Part shown: positions 39,247-50,560 of the stretch, piece by piece
Layout: each line of letters starts with the position of its first letter
How positions within the stretch are numbered: the first letter of the stretch is position 1
Assembly: GCA_043228905.1 (NCBI GenBank)
Contig: JBHGNT010000004.1
Span: 13,888,001-13,952,000 of the forward strand
Origin: Azolla caroliniana
Taxonomy: Eukaryota; Polypodiophyta
Length of the DNA: 64,000 nt
Direction: 5' to 3'
Position numbers and translations under genes: made by a program
The notes under the pieces: generated by a model
Databases searched by the model: none
Told to the model about the DNA's origin: nothing
What the model saw: the letters and a program-made list of their open reading frames with translations, nothing else

Positions 39247-40140
39247 ATGACATACGCAATGCTACCGAAAACTCGTAAGTGTCGCAGGTTCGGCTTCGTT
39301 TCGAAATATAGCTCGTGCGCCGACACTTTTTCTCCGATCCAATTCTGGATGTATATTGCAGTCCTTACCACCTCGGCCCAGTAGAACTTGGGCAAGCTCT
39401 TCTCCTCCAGCATTGCCCGTGCTGCTTCCACAACCAACAGATTTTTCCTCTCGGCCACACCGTTTTGCTTCAGCATGTATCTACAACTCAATTCGTGCCG
39501 AATTCCCATGTGTTATAGAAACCGTTGAATTGACCGCACTTAATCTTTCTTCCTGTTTCTGTTTCCACGAACCCTTTGAGATCCCGGAAACAGTCGAAGA
39601 CTTCGCTCTTCCTCTCAATGAGGTAGATCCACGTGTGCCACGTGTAGTCGTCGATGAAGGAGACGAAATATCGGCTCCCGCCAAGGCTAACGTTTTGTTT
39701 CGGCCCCCACACATCGGAGTGTATCAAGTCGAGCTTGTTCCGGCTCCTGTTACGCTCATTGAGGAAAGGAAGTCGGTGTTGCTTCCCAAGATAGCAGGCT
39801 TCACAAATTTGTGCCTTCTGACCACTAAATTTGGGCAATCCGAACACCACTTGTTTCGATTGCAGGTCTTGACTTGAAGCCGCTGGTAGTTGACGTGGCC
39901 TATCCGCTTGTGCCATAAGTCGATGTCCGACACGACTTTTTGTCCCTTCACGAACATTGCAGTGCCACCGTCAGTAGAGTCAAGGATGAACATCCTCCCG
40001 TCTCTGCACCCTTGCGCAATGACACAGCCTTCTCCCTCAATGAAGCACCCGAGGTGTGTAAACCGAACCTCCATCCCTTGGTCGACGATCTGTCCGATCG
40101 ACACCAAGTTCTTCGTGATTGTCAAAACGTATAGCACGTT
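39247..40140 (-). pseudogene. COP-A2 integrase part
   Basis: From right to left: pre-integrase segment (FVKGQKVVSDIDLWHKRIGHVNYQRLQ), a frame break near 39880, CYLGKQHRLPFLNERN (zinc-finger end), LIHSDVWGPKQNVSLGGSRYFVSFIDDYTWHTW, a deleted LRSDGG block (ETGRKIKCGQFNGF), GIRHELSCRYMLKQNGVAERKN and the C-terminal EKVSAHELYFETKPNLRHLRVFGSIAYV. It stops at the truncation. Confidence 0.85.
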
Positions 40141-41324
40141 TATGAGTTTCCCTTTCTACCCGACATGGCTCAGGGGAACTTCTTCGACATTCGCGATCGA
40201 ATGCGGAGTGTCGTCTCCAGTTGCGACTACTCCTGGTTGCGTCGGTTTCTCAAGGTATGAGAACCACTCCTTATGGCTCGTCGTCTGATTTGACGCGCCG
40301 GAGTCGATGTACCACACCTCCTCCGACTTCGGGGTGATCTTCTTCATCGAGTTTGGTTCGTGTCTCATCACAAAGACTGAACCTTTTTCGACTTCTCTGG
40401 ATCCTTTGGCGTAGTGCGATCGTTGTTGATTTCCTTTGTCGGTCTGTCCGGAACCTGTACCGGACCCGGTTCTCTCCGAATCGGTGCGCTTTTTCCAGCA
40501 CTCGCTCTCCCTGTGGCCTTTCTTGCCACAGTACCAGCATTCCACCGCAAATTTCCCTTGCCGGTTCTCGTCGCCTCGACTCCCCCTGTATTCCGGAGGG
40601 TCCGGAATTGCTATCGGCATCACTTCGGTGCCTCCTTCCTTGATCTCGTCGGCCACCTCCATTGCACACCGACTCGCCTCGTCCTCCACGTCCACGGGAC
40701 CTATCTCCCTCCATGTACAACATCTTGTTGTCTGTGTGCGTGCTCGTTGATGCACCCGCGTGGTTCTCCTCTACTAGGAGCATCGACTGTAAGTCGAAAA
40801 AGGACGGCGTATTCTCCCGGGTACACACAACAGTCCGGAACGCCCCGAATATTGACGCCAAACCCCCGAGACAGACCTAGACCATCTCGCTTTCCTTGAT
40901 GTTCACATCGATGGAAGCTAAGGAGTCGCAGATGTCCTTGATCTTCGAGGTATAGTCAGCCACCGACAAATCGCGTTGTCGTAGGTTGTTCAACTCCTGT
41001 CAGAGCTGAAGCTTCCTGGCTGTGGTGCTCGCGGCGAAGATCTTCTTCAGATTTTCCCGAGCACCCTTCGGCGTTTTTGCATCCCGAACGTAGCTTAATA
41101 GATGTTCGCCCACACAAGACGTGAAACAATACAACACTCTGCTCGCCAATTGTTCCCACACCGGGAAATCTTTGTGTGTCGATTCGGGTGCTGTGTCATT
41201 TGCTCCGTTGACATAGCTCCAGTAACCGTGCCCGAACAGGTACTGGTGCATCTTGTAGGACCAAGATGGTAGTTTTTTCTATCGAGCTTCTCGTCGAAAG
41301 CGAGCTAGCCATACCTCTATCCAT
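40141..41324 (-). pseudogene. COP-A2 gag and protease
   Basis: The gag ATG is at 41324-41322 (minus). MHQYLFGHGYWSYVNGANDTAPESTH is clear in 41251-41000, with frame changes near 41270, 40960 and 40870. The knuckle CWYCGKKGHRESEC (about 40505-40550) is intact, as is the protease DSGASN (about 40290-40310). GDDTPHSIANVEEVPLSH follows. Several premature stops. The Gag N-terminus identifies it as the COP-A family. Confidence 0.85.
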
Positions 41325-41396
41325 CGGTTTTACCTGTTCTTCTCGGTTGGTTTTTCTTTTCAAGTTATGTCGGCTGCAGAGGTTCTCAACCCTTGC

Positions 41397-41408
41397 GCTC
41401 TGATACCA
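41397..41408 (-). promoter_or_regulatory. COP-A2 primer binding site
   Basis: Minus-strand TGGTATCAGAGC, perfect initiator tRNA-Met type, directly after the LTR. Confidence 0.95.
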
Positions 41409-41838
41409 TGTAAAAGATTATGTGTTGAAGCAATAGAAAACCAAACACACAGAAAATACGTAGGTTTAATGGAGAGCTTGAGTATGCACAGTACGTGGGA
41501 GAGACAGAGAGAGAACGCACAAAAGCAAAATACTAACTCTCTGTACATACACCGTGCTCAGTGAGCACCTTTTATACAAGCCCTGACAATCGGGCTGACA
41601 CAAGTACTGAGAATACTTGACTGCTCACAAATGAGCCTCGACACTTACTCCCAAAACTATTCCTTACAAGGAATATCTCTCTAATGGCATTTCGGTTTAC
41701 GCACCGATACGGCCTCTCGTTACGCATCGGTTTGCGTATCCGTTTTACACACCGGTCCAGCCTAACCAATTGGTCCCAACCGATCTGGTCCTCGGCTTGC
41801 TCAACCGATTCGGCCGATGCTGAGCTTGTCTCTCAACA
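41409..41838 (-). repeat. COP-A2 5' LTR
   Basis: 430 bp, + strand ends TGTAAAAGATT and TCTCAACA. Confidence 0.93.
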
Positions 41839-41945
41839 CTTACCACATCTACATGTCATCGAGTCCTAGCCTCTGCCCTCCTAGATTCTGGAGCCAACTC
41901 TTGTTTCATGGATCCTGAATTTGCCTTGTCACAAAACATCCTCTT
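41839..41945 (+). pseudogene. SUSHI-2 protease, active-site piece
   Basis: LLDSGANSCFMDPEFALSQ is a retroviral-type aspartic protease motif in SUSHI-2 orientation; SUSHI-3 has the same block at 63648. It ends at the COP-A3 target duplication CTCTT (41941-41945) and continues at 57104. Confidence 0.8.
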
Positions 41946-42041
41946 TGTGAAAAGAACAACATGCAAAAGCAACAAAAAGTAGAACGTAGGAAAACACAGG
42001 TTTAATGGAGAGCTTGGACACACACAGAGTACGCGGGAGAG

Positions 42042-42080
<39 letters not shown>

Positions 42081-42371
42081 ATACACACAACTCTATTCAA
42101 AAATAATACTCAGTCTGTACCTAGAATGTGCTCAGTGAGCACTTTTATACAAGTCTGTAACAGAAGTACTGACACATACTTCAATGCTCATAAATGAGCT
42201 CTACACTAACTCCTAAAATATATTCCTATGCGGAATATCTTTCCAACGGCCTCGCGGTTTACGCACCGCTACGACTTCTTGTTTGCGCACCGGTTTGCGC
42301 ACCAGTCTGACCTACCCGATAGATCCCAACCGATCCGGTTCTCGGCTTGCACAACTGATCCGGCCTCAACA
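41946..42371 (-). repeat. COP-A3 3' LTR
   Basis: 426 bp, + strand ends TGTGAAAAGAAC and CCTCAACA, with a GA run at about 42050-42076. Confidence 0.95.
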
Positions 42372-43376
42372 CTCCCCCTCAAGCTCAACTTGAGGCTCTT
42401 CTGGTTCTTCCGGATCACCGTTCCGGTTTCTTCTAGCTTCACGCCTCGCTCGCGCTCCTCGACCTGTTCGATTCCGCACGCCTCGACCCTTCCGGTCGGC
42501 TTGTGTGCTGGTGTGGCCCTTCTCAGCTCCCTTGCTATCGCAGTGTTGGCACCTCCTCGGCTGCCCTTTCTTACACTTGGCCCTCGGTTGATTCGGCGTC
42601 TCCGAATCAAACATCCGAACCAAATCGTCTTCCTCCGATCAGTTTTCACTCTCATCAGAGTTGGCTTCATCTCCCCCACGCTTGCCTGGCTTTGGCTCTT
42701 TGTTTCGACTGTTGCCCTCACGTCCGCTTTCGAACTCTTTCGCGGATCCGCCCTCGGCTTCTTCAGCCGACCTGAAATCGAAATAGTCATCCGACTCATC
42801 GTCATGGTCTCTTCCGCTCCTTTCCTGCTCCCTTCCGTGGTCTTCCGGGACTTCTCTCCTCTTCAAGTTCGGCACATCGAGGTGTTGCAACCCAAGCACA
42901 CCCGAGAATTGCCGCAACTTGTCGAGACCAAGGAGCTTGGTGAAAATGTCGATAGTCTGCTGATCCGTCGAAACATACTGAAGTTCGACTTCACTGGAGA
43001 GGACACGCTCATGGAAAAATTGGTAGTGGACCTCAATGTGCTTAGTCAAGGCATGGAAGACATGGTTCTTTGCTAACTGGATGTTGCTGAGGTTGTCGCA
43101 GTAGATCGTCATCGGATCGGACACCTCCACCCGCAGATCCTTAAGTAGTTGTTTCAGCCAAATGGCTTCGCATGTTGCGATAGCCGCACCTCTATACTCG
43201 GCTTCGGTGCTTGACAATGCAACTGTCGGTTGCTTCTTGCTACTCCATGCGATCATAGCACTCCCAAGAGAGAACGCGAATCCGGATGTGGATCGGCGAT
43301 CGCTGGCGTTTCCGGCCCAATCCGCATCGGTGTAACCGACTAACTGCACGGCAATATCGGTCCAATATAGTGCCAC
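42372..43376 (-). pseudogene. COP-A3 RNase H and C-terminal extension
   Basis: RNase [61 protein letters not shown] and [15 protein letters not shown] (43340-42900), then [18 protein letters not shown] and the charged extension in broken frames to LEGEC at the LTR. The basic end (RGARARREARRNRN) is preserved. PPT at 42372-42383 (minus CTTGAGGGGGAG); a degenerate second tract near 42853. Confidence 0.85.
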
Positions 43377-44760
43377 TTACATATCAGAGTACACGTTAGG
43401 CACACTGGAGGTGCTTCTCGGTTGGCCACGCCATGAACTGACTAATCACACCGACTGGGTAACTGAGGTCTGGTCGAGTGATAGTCAAGTAGATGAGGCT
43501 TCCGACAATCTGCCGGAACCTCTTCAGGTTGCAAACCTTTCCAGAGTCGGGGTGAAGCTTGATGGTTCTATCTAGAGGAGTCGAGATGGACTTACAATCT
43601 GCCATCCCGAACTTGAAGAGCATACCCAACACGTAAAGTCGTTGACTGATTAGTATGCCTTCGGGGCTACGGATCACTTCGATCTCGAGGAAGTAATGAA
43701 GGTCCACCAGGTCCTTCATGTCAAATGATACCGTGAGCTGGAGATTTACGCAGTCAATTTCACCTAGGTCGGCGTCGGTGATGACCAAGTCATGAACATA
43801 AAGTAAAATACTAACCGGCCTGAGTCGACCTTGTCGAATAAACAACAAAGACTCTGATTTGGACGTTGCAAATCCCATGCGACGCAATCACTGCGTGATT
43901 TTCTCATTCCAAGTAGGCAGGGCTTGCTTTAGTCCGTAAAGGGACTTCTTCAACCGGCAGACTGCCGAAGTGTTCATTCTAGAGTGAAACCCGGGGGGTT
44001 GTACCATGTACACATATTCCTAAAGCTCGCCTTGTAGGAACACATTCTTCACATCCATATGATGTAACTGTCACCCCTTTGCCGCTGCTATGGCTAGCAG
44101 AACACGCACAGTAGTCATCTTCGTGATAGGCGCAAAGGTCTCGTCGTAGTCCATGCCGTGCTTCTGCGCGTAGCCTTTCGCTACTAACCGGGCCATGTAT
44201 CCGTTGACCAAGCCATCGGTGTTGTACTTGACCTTGTACACCCACCTACATCTGATCGGGTTCACACCCTTCGGTGCGTCAACTAGGTCCCAGGTTTCAT
44301 TCTCCGCCAATGCGCACATCTCTTCCTCCATTGCGGCATGCCAATTTGCGTCCTTTGTCGCTTATGCGTAGCTCTCTGGCTCATGCACTTTTGCTACACG
44401 CGTCATGTACGTATAATGATGTGCCATGTACTCGTTGTATCCGAACCGCACATCACGGTTCTTCTGGTGGGTAGATCGGCGTAACTGCTCATTAGCCGAT
44501 GTTGAGGTTTTCTTGGCTGACAACTTCGCTCTTGGAGACCCGTCATCGCTCTTCTCGGAGTCAGATTTGCGTCGATCCGACTCGCCCTTATCTGTGCCGT
44601 ACTCCGGCATCTTCTTCTTCCCTTTTTCCTTGCGCGTAAACCGTCTCCTCGGCTTCCTGCGCGGGGAATGCAAGGCCCAGTCTCCACTACTCGTCGGCTC
44701 TTCTTCGAACTGGTCAAAGCAACCTAGTCACTCATTCAGTCCACTTAGCCAAAATTAAAT
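43377..44760 (-). pseudogene. COP-A3 reverse transcriptase and linker
   Basis: Linker KKKMPEYGTDKGESDRRKSDSEKSDDG (44640 on), QLRRSTHQKNRDVRFGYNEYMAHHYTYMT, ENETWDLVDAPKGVNPIRCRW (44300), HGMDYDETFAPITKMTTVRVLLAI, then after a break RRMGFATSKSESLLFIRQG and LLYVHDLVIT: the catalytic YVDD box reads YVHD (ATG on the + strand at 43792-43794), so RT would be inactive even apart from the stops. Ends SYPVGVISQFMAWPTEKHLQCA at 43396. Confidence 0.85.
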
Positions 44761-45600
44761 CGGACTCTCATCGAGGGTCTTGATTTCACGGTCATCCGGA
44801 GGAATTTCAGTCTCATTAACCTCATCGTTAGAACTCGGGTCTGGAGATCCGGAGTTGGAGTTGAGGTCCGGAGTCGGAGGTAAATACCAGGACGCGGACT
44901 CGTCAAACACAACATCGCGGCTCACGCGAGTTTGTTTAGTTCGGGGGTTATAACACTTATAACCCTTCTCTTCGTACAAATAGCCGACCAAGATACACTT
45001 CTCGGCTTTCGCGTCCAACTTCCTCTATTTCTCCATTGGCACATGCACATACGCAATGCTACCGAAAACTCTCAAGTGTCGTAGATTCGGCTTTCTTCCG
45101 AAATACAGCTCATGCGCCGACACTTTGTCTCCGATCCGATTCTAGATGTAGACCTTGGGCAAGCTCTTTTCTTCCAGCATTTCCCGCACCGCTTCCACAA
45201 CCGACCAATTTTTGCTTTCTGCTACTCCGTTTTGCTCCGGTGTATACCTACAACTCAATTCGCACCGAATTCCCATTTGTTGCAAATAACTGTTGAATTG
45301 GCCGGAAAAGTATTCTTTTCCGCCATCCAACCGCAAGCACTTGATCTTTCTCCTTGCTTCCCTTTCTATGAAGCTTTTGAGGTCCCAGAAATAGTCGAAG
45401 ACTTCACTCTTCTTTTCAATGAGATAGATCCACATGTGCCGCGTGTAGTCATCGATGAAGGAGACAAAATATCGACTCTAGCCAAGACTAATGTTCTGTG
45501 TCGGCCCCCATACATCCAAATGTATCAAGTTGAGCTTGTTCCAGCTCCGGTTACACTCGTTAGGGAAAGGAAGTCGGTGTTGCTTCCCTAGATGGTAGAC
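44761..45600 (-). pseudogene. COP-A3 integrase
   Basis: Minus strand: LNLIHLDVWGPTQNISLG (45530), MWIYLIEKKSEVFDYFWDLKSFI, LRLDGGKEYFSGQFNSYLQQMGIRCELSCRYTPEQNGVAESKN (45340-45200), then a 40-bp or so deletion removing KFYWAEAVRT, VSAHELYFG-type sequence, and KCILVGYLYEEKGYKCYNPRTKQTRVSRDVVFDESASWYLPP (45018-44880). A TAG interrupts the YVHVP region (about 45145). Confidence 0.82.
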
Positions 45601-46437
45601 TTCACAAATTTGGGCCTTCCGACCACTAAATTTGGGCAATCCGAACACAACTTGTTTCGATTCCAAGTCCTGAAGCCTTTGATAGTTGACGTGGCTTATC
45701 TGCTTGTGCCACAAGTCAATATCTAACACGACTTTTTGTCCTTTTGCAAACATTGCAATGCCAACGTCATTGGTGTCGAGGATAAACATCCTCTTGTCTC
45801 TACGCCCTTGCGCAATAACTTGGCCTTTCTCCTCGATGAAGCACCCGAAATGCGTGAACCGGACTTGCATCCCCTGGTCGACGATCTACAAGACCGATAA
45901 CAGATTCTTCGTGATTGTCGGGACATCTAACATGTTCATGAGTTTCCATTTTTTCCCGACATGGCTTAGGGCAACTTCACTGACATTCTCGATCGGTGCG
46001 GAGTGTCGTCTCCTATTGCGACTACTCCCGGTTGCATCGGTTTCTCAAGGTATGAGAACCACTCCTTATGGCTCGTCATGTGGTTTGACGCGCCGGAGTC
46101 AACATACCACACCTCGTCCGATTTCGGGGTGGTCTTCTTCATCGAGTTCGCCTAGTGTCTCGTCACAAAGGCTGCCCCCTTTCCAACTTTTTCAGATCCT
46201 TCGACGTAGTGCGATCGATGCCAAATTCCTTTGTCAGTTTGTCCGGATCCGGATCCGGTTTTCTCCGAATCAGCGCGCTTCTTCTAGCACTCGCTCACCT
46301 TGTGGCCTTTCTTGCCACAATACTAGCATTCCGTGACGGGTTTCCCTTGTCAATTCTCGTCGCCTCGACTCCCCCTGTTTCTAGAGGGTCCGGAATTTCT
46401 GTCGGCATCACTTTGGTGCCTTCTTCCTTGATCCCGT
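45601..46437 (-). pseudogene. COP-A3 gag C-terminus and protease
   Basis: Protease DSGASNHMTSHKEW (about 46103-46060) is intact; MQVRFTHFGCFIEEKGQVIAQGRRDKRMFILDTND follows (45870). The zinc knuckle near 46290-46335 has a TAG in place of one residue. At 46437 the frame is cut by GYP-3 inside the Gag stretch GGGRRDQ and resumes at 55876. Confidence 0.82.
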
Positions 46438-47096
46438 TGTCGTGATGTGGCATGTCTAGTGCGAGAAAAAGTCAAAAATTGAGGATCCACACACATTTCA
46501 CGAATACTTGTAAAAATGAAGATAAATAAACCTAGGTCACAATGGCATTGAGTGCATGTAGAGGGTTGCAAGTAGGATTTGAACCTTGCACCTCTAAGAT
46601 AAGAGGAAATTACCTTACCTCTAAAGCTATTACTAAGTGTTATAGATATTCTATATTTCTTTCTCATATTCAATATTCCGTAGGAAACAAACGTACAAAA
46701 CCGTGTACACAAAACCACGGTTTTAAGCTCATGGTTTTCTACATGTCACAAAGCAAAACTGTGTGCACAGAAACCATGGCTCCAAGCCCATGGTTTTGTG
46801 CATGGACAAACCTATAAAACCCCTAGTACGGCTTGTGTAAAGGGGGGGGCTCAATATGATATCACAATCATCATCACCATCAATAATATACGCTTCTATT
46901 TCTTCTTCTTCGCATCTATCTTGTAATTATTTATCTACTTCTCAAGTGTACAATCTTCAATCTTCTCAAGTGTAATAGGTCTTCCTCCAATCTTACATTC
47001 ACATCGTCCTCTTCTCAATCCCTTGACGGACATCCTCCTTGGTCCAGGACCCCGATGGTCCCGCTCAAGTAGCACACGCACACGCATCTTCGCGAC
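46438..47096 (+). repeat. GYP-3 5' LTR
   Basis: 659 bp, TGTCGTGATGTGG...TTCGCGACA. By eye about 20 differences from the 3' LTR. TATA-like CCTATAAAACCCC near 46811. A repeated AACCGTG/CATGGTTTT motif family lies at 46700-46800. Confidence 0.92.
46575..46635 (-). repeat. tRNA-like module, antisense in GYP-3 U3
   Basis: On the minus strand TAGCTTTAGAGGTAAGG (A-box-like, one extra base) and B box GGTTCAAATCC (46585-46575). In the 3' LTR the B box has one change. Confidence 0.6.
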
Positions 47097-47103
47097 ATCT
47101 CTT

Positions 47104-47120
47104 TTTGGTGAACCCGACGT
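47104..47120 (+). promoter_or_regulatory. GYP-3 primer binding site, not tRNA-Met
   Basis: TTGGTGAACCCGACGTG begins eight bases after the LTR and is nearly identical to that of GYP-2. tRNA not assigned. Confidence 0.7.
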
Positions 47121-47181
47121 GAAGAGCAGTAGGGGAGGATGATGTGGACGAGGAATATCTAATGAAGGCAATGTCAAAGAT

Positions 47182-47570
47182 TGTAAAAAGTAGCGTGCGG
47201 AAGCAAGTATGAAGCCCGAACAGAAGGAAGGAAACTCAGGTTTAATGGAGAGCTTGAGCTTACACGCTATACGCGGGAGAGACAAAGAGAGAAAACACAA
47301 AAAACTATATTCAATAGTAATACTCAGTCTGTACATAAGACGTGCTTCAGTGAGCACTTTTATACAAGTCCTAGAAGGACTGACCGAAGTACTGACAGTA
47401 CTTCAGTGCTCATTAAGAGCTCCTACACTAACTCCCAAATATATTCCTCATGGAATATCTTTCCTAACGACCTCCCGGTGTACGCACTCGGCCTAGCCGA
47501 TTGGTCCCAACCGATCCAGTCCTCGGCTTCTTCAGCCGAACCGACCGTTGTTGAGCTTGTCTCTCAACAC
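47182..47570 (-). repeat. COP-A4 LTR
   Basis: 389 bp, + strand ends TGTAAAAAGTAG and TCTCAACA; closest to the COP-A5 LTRs, sharing GGCTTCTTCAGCCGAACCG in reverse. Confidence 0.92.
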
Positions 47571-47582
47571 TCCCCCTCAAGC

Positions 47583-48151
47583 TCAACTCGAGGCTCTTCG
47601 GGATCCTCGGGCTCACAACTCCGGTTCCTCCTGGCTTCACGCCTCGCTCTCGCTCCTCGACCTGTTCGACTCCGCACGCTTCGACCCTTCCGGTCGGCTT
47701 GTCTGCTCATGTGGCCCTCATCAGCTCTTTTGTTGTTGCGGTGTTGACGCTTCTTCTGCTACCTTTTCTTCCACTTGGGCCTCGGTTGATTCAACGTGTC
47801 TGAATCAAACATCCGAACCGACTCGGCTACCTCCGATCGGTTTTTTCTCTCGTCCGAGTTGGTCGTCTCCAACTCGTCTTCGGTCTTCTCGCCCTCGTTG
47901 GCGTCATCACCCCCATGCGTGGTTGGCTTTGGCTCTTTCCTTCGGTTGCTCCCCTTCTGTATGCTTCCAGACTTCTCCGCTGGTCCGCCCTCGGCTTCTT
48001 CAGCCGATCCGAAGTTGAACTTGTCAACCAACTCGGTGTCGCGGTCTCCGCTCCTTTCCCACTGCCTTGCTTGGTCGTTCGGGACTGTTCTCCCCCTCAA
48101 GCTCGGCACTTCAAGGTGACGCAACCCGAGCGCACCTGAGAATTTCCGCAA
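47583..48151 (-). pseudogene. COP-A4 charged C-terminal extension
   Basis: Minus-strand frame from MRKFSGALGLRHLEVPSLRGRTVPNDQ (48151) through EEAEGGPAEKSGS, DELETTNSDERKN and MFDSDTLNQPRPKWKKR to a TAG at about 47759, after which the arginine-rich end continues to the LTR. It is nearly the same protein as the COP-A5 extension, supporting that the extension is a true family trait. Confidence 0.85.
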
Positions 48152-48222
48152 CTTGTCCAGACCAAGAGGCTTGGTGAAGATGTCGGCAGCCTACCGATCC
48201 GTCGGAACGTACTGAAGTTCGA

Positions 48223-48599
48223 CATCGGCCGGTTCGGCTGAAGAAGCCGAGGACTGGATCGGTTGGGACCAATCGGCTAGGCCGAGTGTGTACACCGGGA
48301 GGTCGTTAGGAAAGATATTCCGTGAGGAATATATTTGGGAGTTAGTGTAGGAGCTCTTAATGAGCATTGAAGTATTGTCAGTACTTCGGTCACTCCTTCT
48401 AGGACTTGTATAAAAGTGCTCACTGAAGCACGTCTTATGTACAGATTGAGTATTATTATTGAATATAGTTTTTTGTGTCTTCTCTCACTCTCTCTCTGTC
48501 ACTCCCGCGTATAGCGTGTAAGCTCAAGCTCTCCATTAAACCTGAGTTTCCTTCCTTCTGTTCGGTCTTCATACTTGCTTCCGCACTCTACTTTCTACA
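48223..48599 (+). repeat. COP-A5 5' LTR (truncated)
   Basis: 377 bp starting CATCGGCCGG; the intact 3' copy has TGTTGAGAGACAAGCTCAA in front of this. Confidence 0.92.
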
Positions 48600-48611
48600 T
48601 GGTATCAGAGC
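48600..48611 (+). promoter_or_regulatory. COP-A5 primer binding site
   Basis: TGGTATCAGAGC, perfect initiator tRNA-Met type, directly after the LTR. Confidence 0.95.
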
Positions 48612-48671
48612 ACGAGGGTTGAGAACCTCTCTGCAGCTGACACAGCTTGACGAAGAAGAACAAGAAGAACG

Positions 48672-49916
48672 ATGGATAGAGGCATGGCGAGCTCGCTTCC
48701 AACAGAGAAGCTCGACAGAACCAACTACGCGTCTTGGTCCTACAAGATGCACCATTACCTGCTTGGGCACGGCTACTAGAGTTATGTCGAAGGAGCTAAT
48801 GACGCGGCACCCGAATCGACACACAAAGACTTCCCGTCGTGGGAGCAATCGGCGAGCAGGGTATTGTACTGCTTCGCGTCGTGTGTGGGCAACAGCTATT
48901 AGGTTATGTTCGGGATGCAAAGACGCCAAAGGGTGCGTGGGAAAATCTGAAGAAGATTTTCGCCGCGAGCACCACAGCCAGGAAGCTTCAGCTCCGACAG
49001 GAGTTGAACAACCTACGACAACGCGACTTGTCAGTGGCGGACTATACCTCGAAGATCAAGGATATCTGCGACTCCCTCGCCTCCATAGAGGTGAACATCG
49101 AGGAGAGCGAGATGGTCCAGATCTGTCTCGGAGGTTTGGCGTCGATGTTCGGAGCGTTCCGAACAGCTGTGCACCCAGGAGAATACGCCGTCCTTTTTTG
49201 ACTTACAGTCGATGCTCCTGGTAGAGGAGAACCACGCGGGTGCGTCTAAAAGCACGCACACCAACAGGAGAATGTTGTACACGGAGGGAGATAGGCCCAG
49301 TGGACGTGGAGGACAAGGCAAGTCGGCATGCAATGGAGGCGGCCGACGAGATCAAGAAAGAAGGCACCGAAGTGATGCCGACAGCAACTCCGGACCTTCC
49401 GGAAACAGGGGGAGTCGAAGCGATGAGAACCGGCAAGGGAAGTCCATCGCGGAGTGCTGGTTCTGTGGCAAGAAAGGCCACAAGGAAAGTGAGTGCTGGA
49501 AGAAACGCGCCGATTTGGAGAGAACTGGTTCCGGAAACGGCTCCAGACATACCGACAAGGGAAATCGGCAGCGATCGCACTACGCCGAAGACTCCGGGAG
49601 AGCTGGAGAAGGGACTGCCTTCGTGACGAGACACGAAGCAAACTCAATGAAGCAGACCACCCCGAGATCGGACAAGGTGTGGTACGTAGACTCCGGCGCG
49701 TCAAACTACATGACGAGCCATAAGGAGTGGTTCTCGTACCTCGAAAAACCGATACAACTTGGAGTAGTCGCAACAAGAGACAACACTTCGCATCCGATCA
49801 CGAATGTCGGAGAAGTTCCCCTTAGCCACGTCGGGCAGAAAGGGAAACTCATGAACATACTGCACGTTCCGACAATCACGAAGAACTTGGTCTCCGTCGG
49901 ACAGATCGTCGACTAA
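48672..49916 (+). pseudogene. COP-A5 gag and protease
   Basis: The ATG at 48672 starts MDRGMASSLPTEKLDRTNYASW. A TAG in HGY-SYVEG (48778) and frame shifts near 48895 and 49195 break Gag. The second half is clear in 48839-49201 (LNNLRQRDLSVADYTSKIKDICD) and 49212 on. Knuckle CWFCGKKGHKESEC at about 49456 is intact. Protease DSGASN has its D codon at 49689. The frame ends SVGQIVD at a TAA (49914-49916). Confidence 0.87.
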
Positions 49917-50560
49917 GGGATGGAGGTTCGGTTTACACACCTCTGGTGCTTCATTGAGGAAGAAGACCGTGTGATTGCGCAAGGGCGCAGAGACGGGAGG
50001 ATGTTCATCCTCGATTCCACTGACAGCGGCACCGCACTGTTCGCAAAGGGGCAAAAAGCTGAATCGGACATCGACTTGCGGCCACGTCAACTACCAGCGG
50101 CTTTAAGATCTACAATCGAAACATGTAGTGTTCGGATTGCCCAAGTTTAGTGGCCGAAAGGCACAAATTTGTGAAGCCTGCCAGCTCGGGAAGCAAAACC
50201 AACTTCCTTTCCCCAACGAGCAAAACCGGAGCCGGAACAAGCTCGACCTTATACACTCGGATGTGTGGGGGCCAGCACAAAACGTTAGTCTTGGCGGGAG
50301 CCGATATTTCGTCTCCTTCATCGACGACCACACGCGGCACACGTGGATCTACCTCATTGAGAGGAAGAGTGAAGTCTTCGACTGTTTCCGGGACCTCAAA
50401 GGGTTCGTGGAAGCCGAAACGGAACGAAAGATCAAGTGCTTGCGGTCGGATGGCGGGAAAGAGTACTTTTCCGGTCAATTCAACGGTTACCTACAACAAA
50501 TGGGAATTCGCCGCGAATTCAGTTGTAGATACACGCTGGAGCAGAACGGCAAGGCCTCAA
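49917..50560 (+). pseudogene. COP-A5 integrase (C-terminal part deleted)
   Basis: MEVRFTHLWCFIEEEDRVIAQ continues; LWHKRIGHVN is lost in a small deletion near 50075. FGLPKFSGRKAQICEACQLGKQ gives the zinc-finger cysteines. Core LIHSDVWGPAQNVSLG, FVSFIDDHTRHTW and LRSDGGKEYFSGQFNGYLQQ are present, then SCRYTLEQNG joins directly to KASTSANVRLRRSTRQK of the integrase-RT linker at about 50551. The third catalytic residue (E of VAERKN) is lost with the deletion. Confidence 0.87.

Larger units (their letters stand above)
39247..41838 (-). mobile_element. COP-A2, truncated Ty1/copia element (5' half only)
   Basis: Minus-strand COP-A family: 5' LTR 41409-41838, PBS 41397-41408, gag, protease and the first part of integrase, ending abruptly at 39247 in the integrase motif FGSIAYV. 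RT, RNase H and 3' LTR are absent. To its right SUSHI-2 resumes in the protease, so the deletion also removed SUSHI-2 gag/protease sequence. Confidence 0.9.
47182..48222 (-). mobile_element. COP-A4, inverted COP-A 3'-end fragment
   Basis: A complete minus-orientation COP-A LTR (47182-47570), PPT (minus CTTGAGGGGGAG, 47571-47582), most of the C-terminal extension (to 48090), the second PPT copy (48090-48101) and the end of RNase H (DIFTKPLGLDKL region, to about 48200). At 48222/48223 it changes directly into a plus-strand COP-A LTR lacking its first 20 or so bases. No target duplication was found at 47177-47181. Confidence 0.85.

Noticed and set aside
46700-46800. Short palindromic repeats (ACCGTG, ACCATGG, CATGGTTTT) as a separate element
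   Set aside because: They are part of both GYP-3 LTRs and have no independent boundaries.
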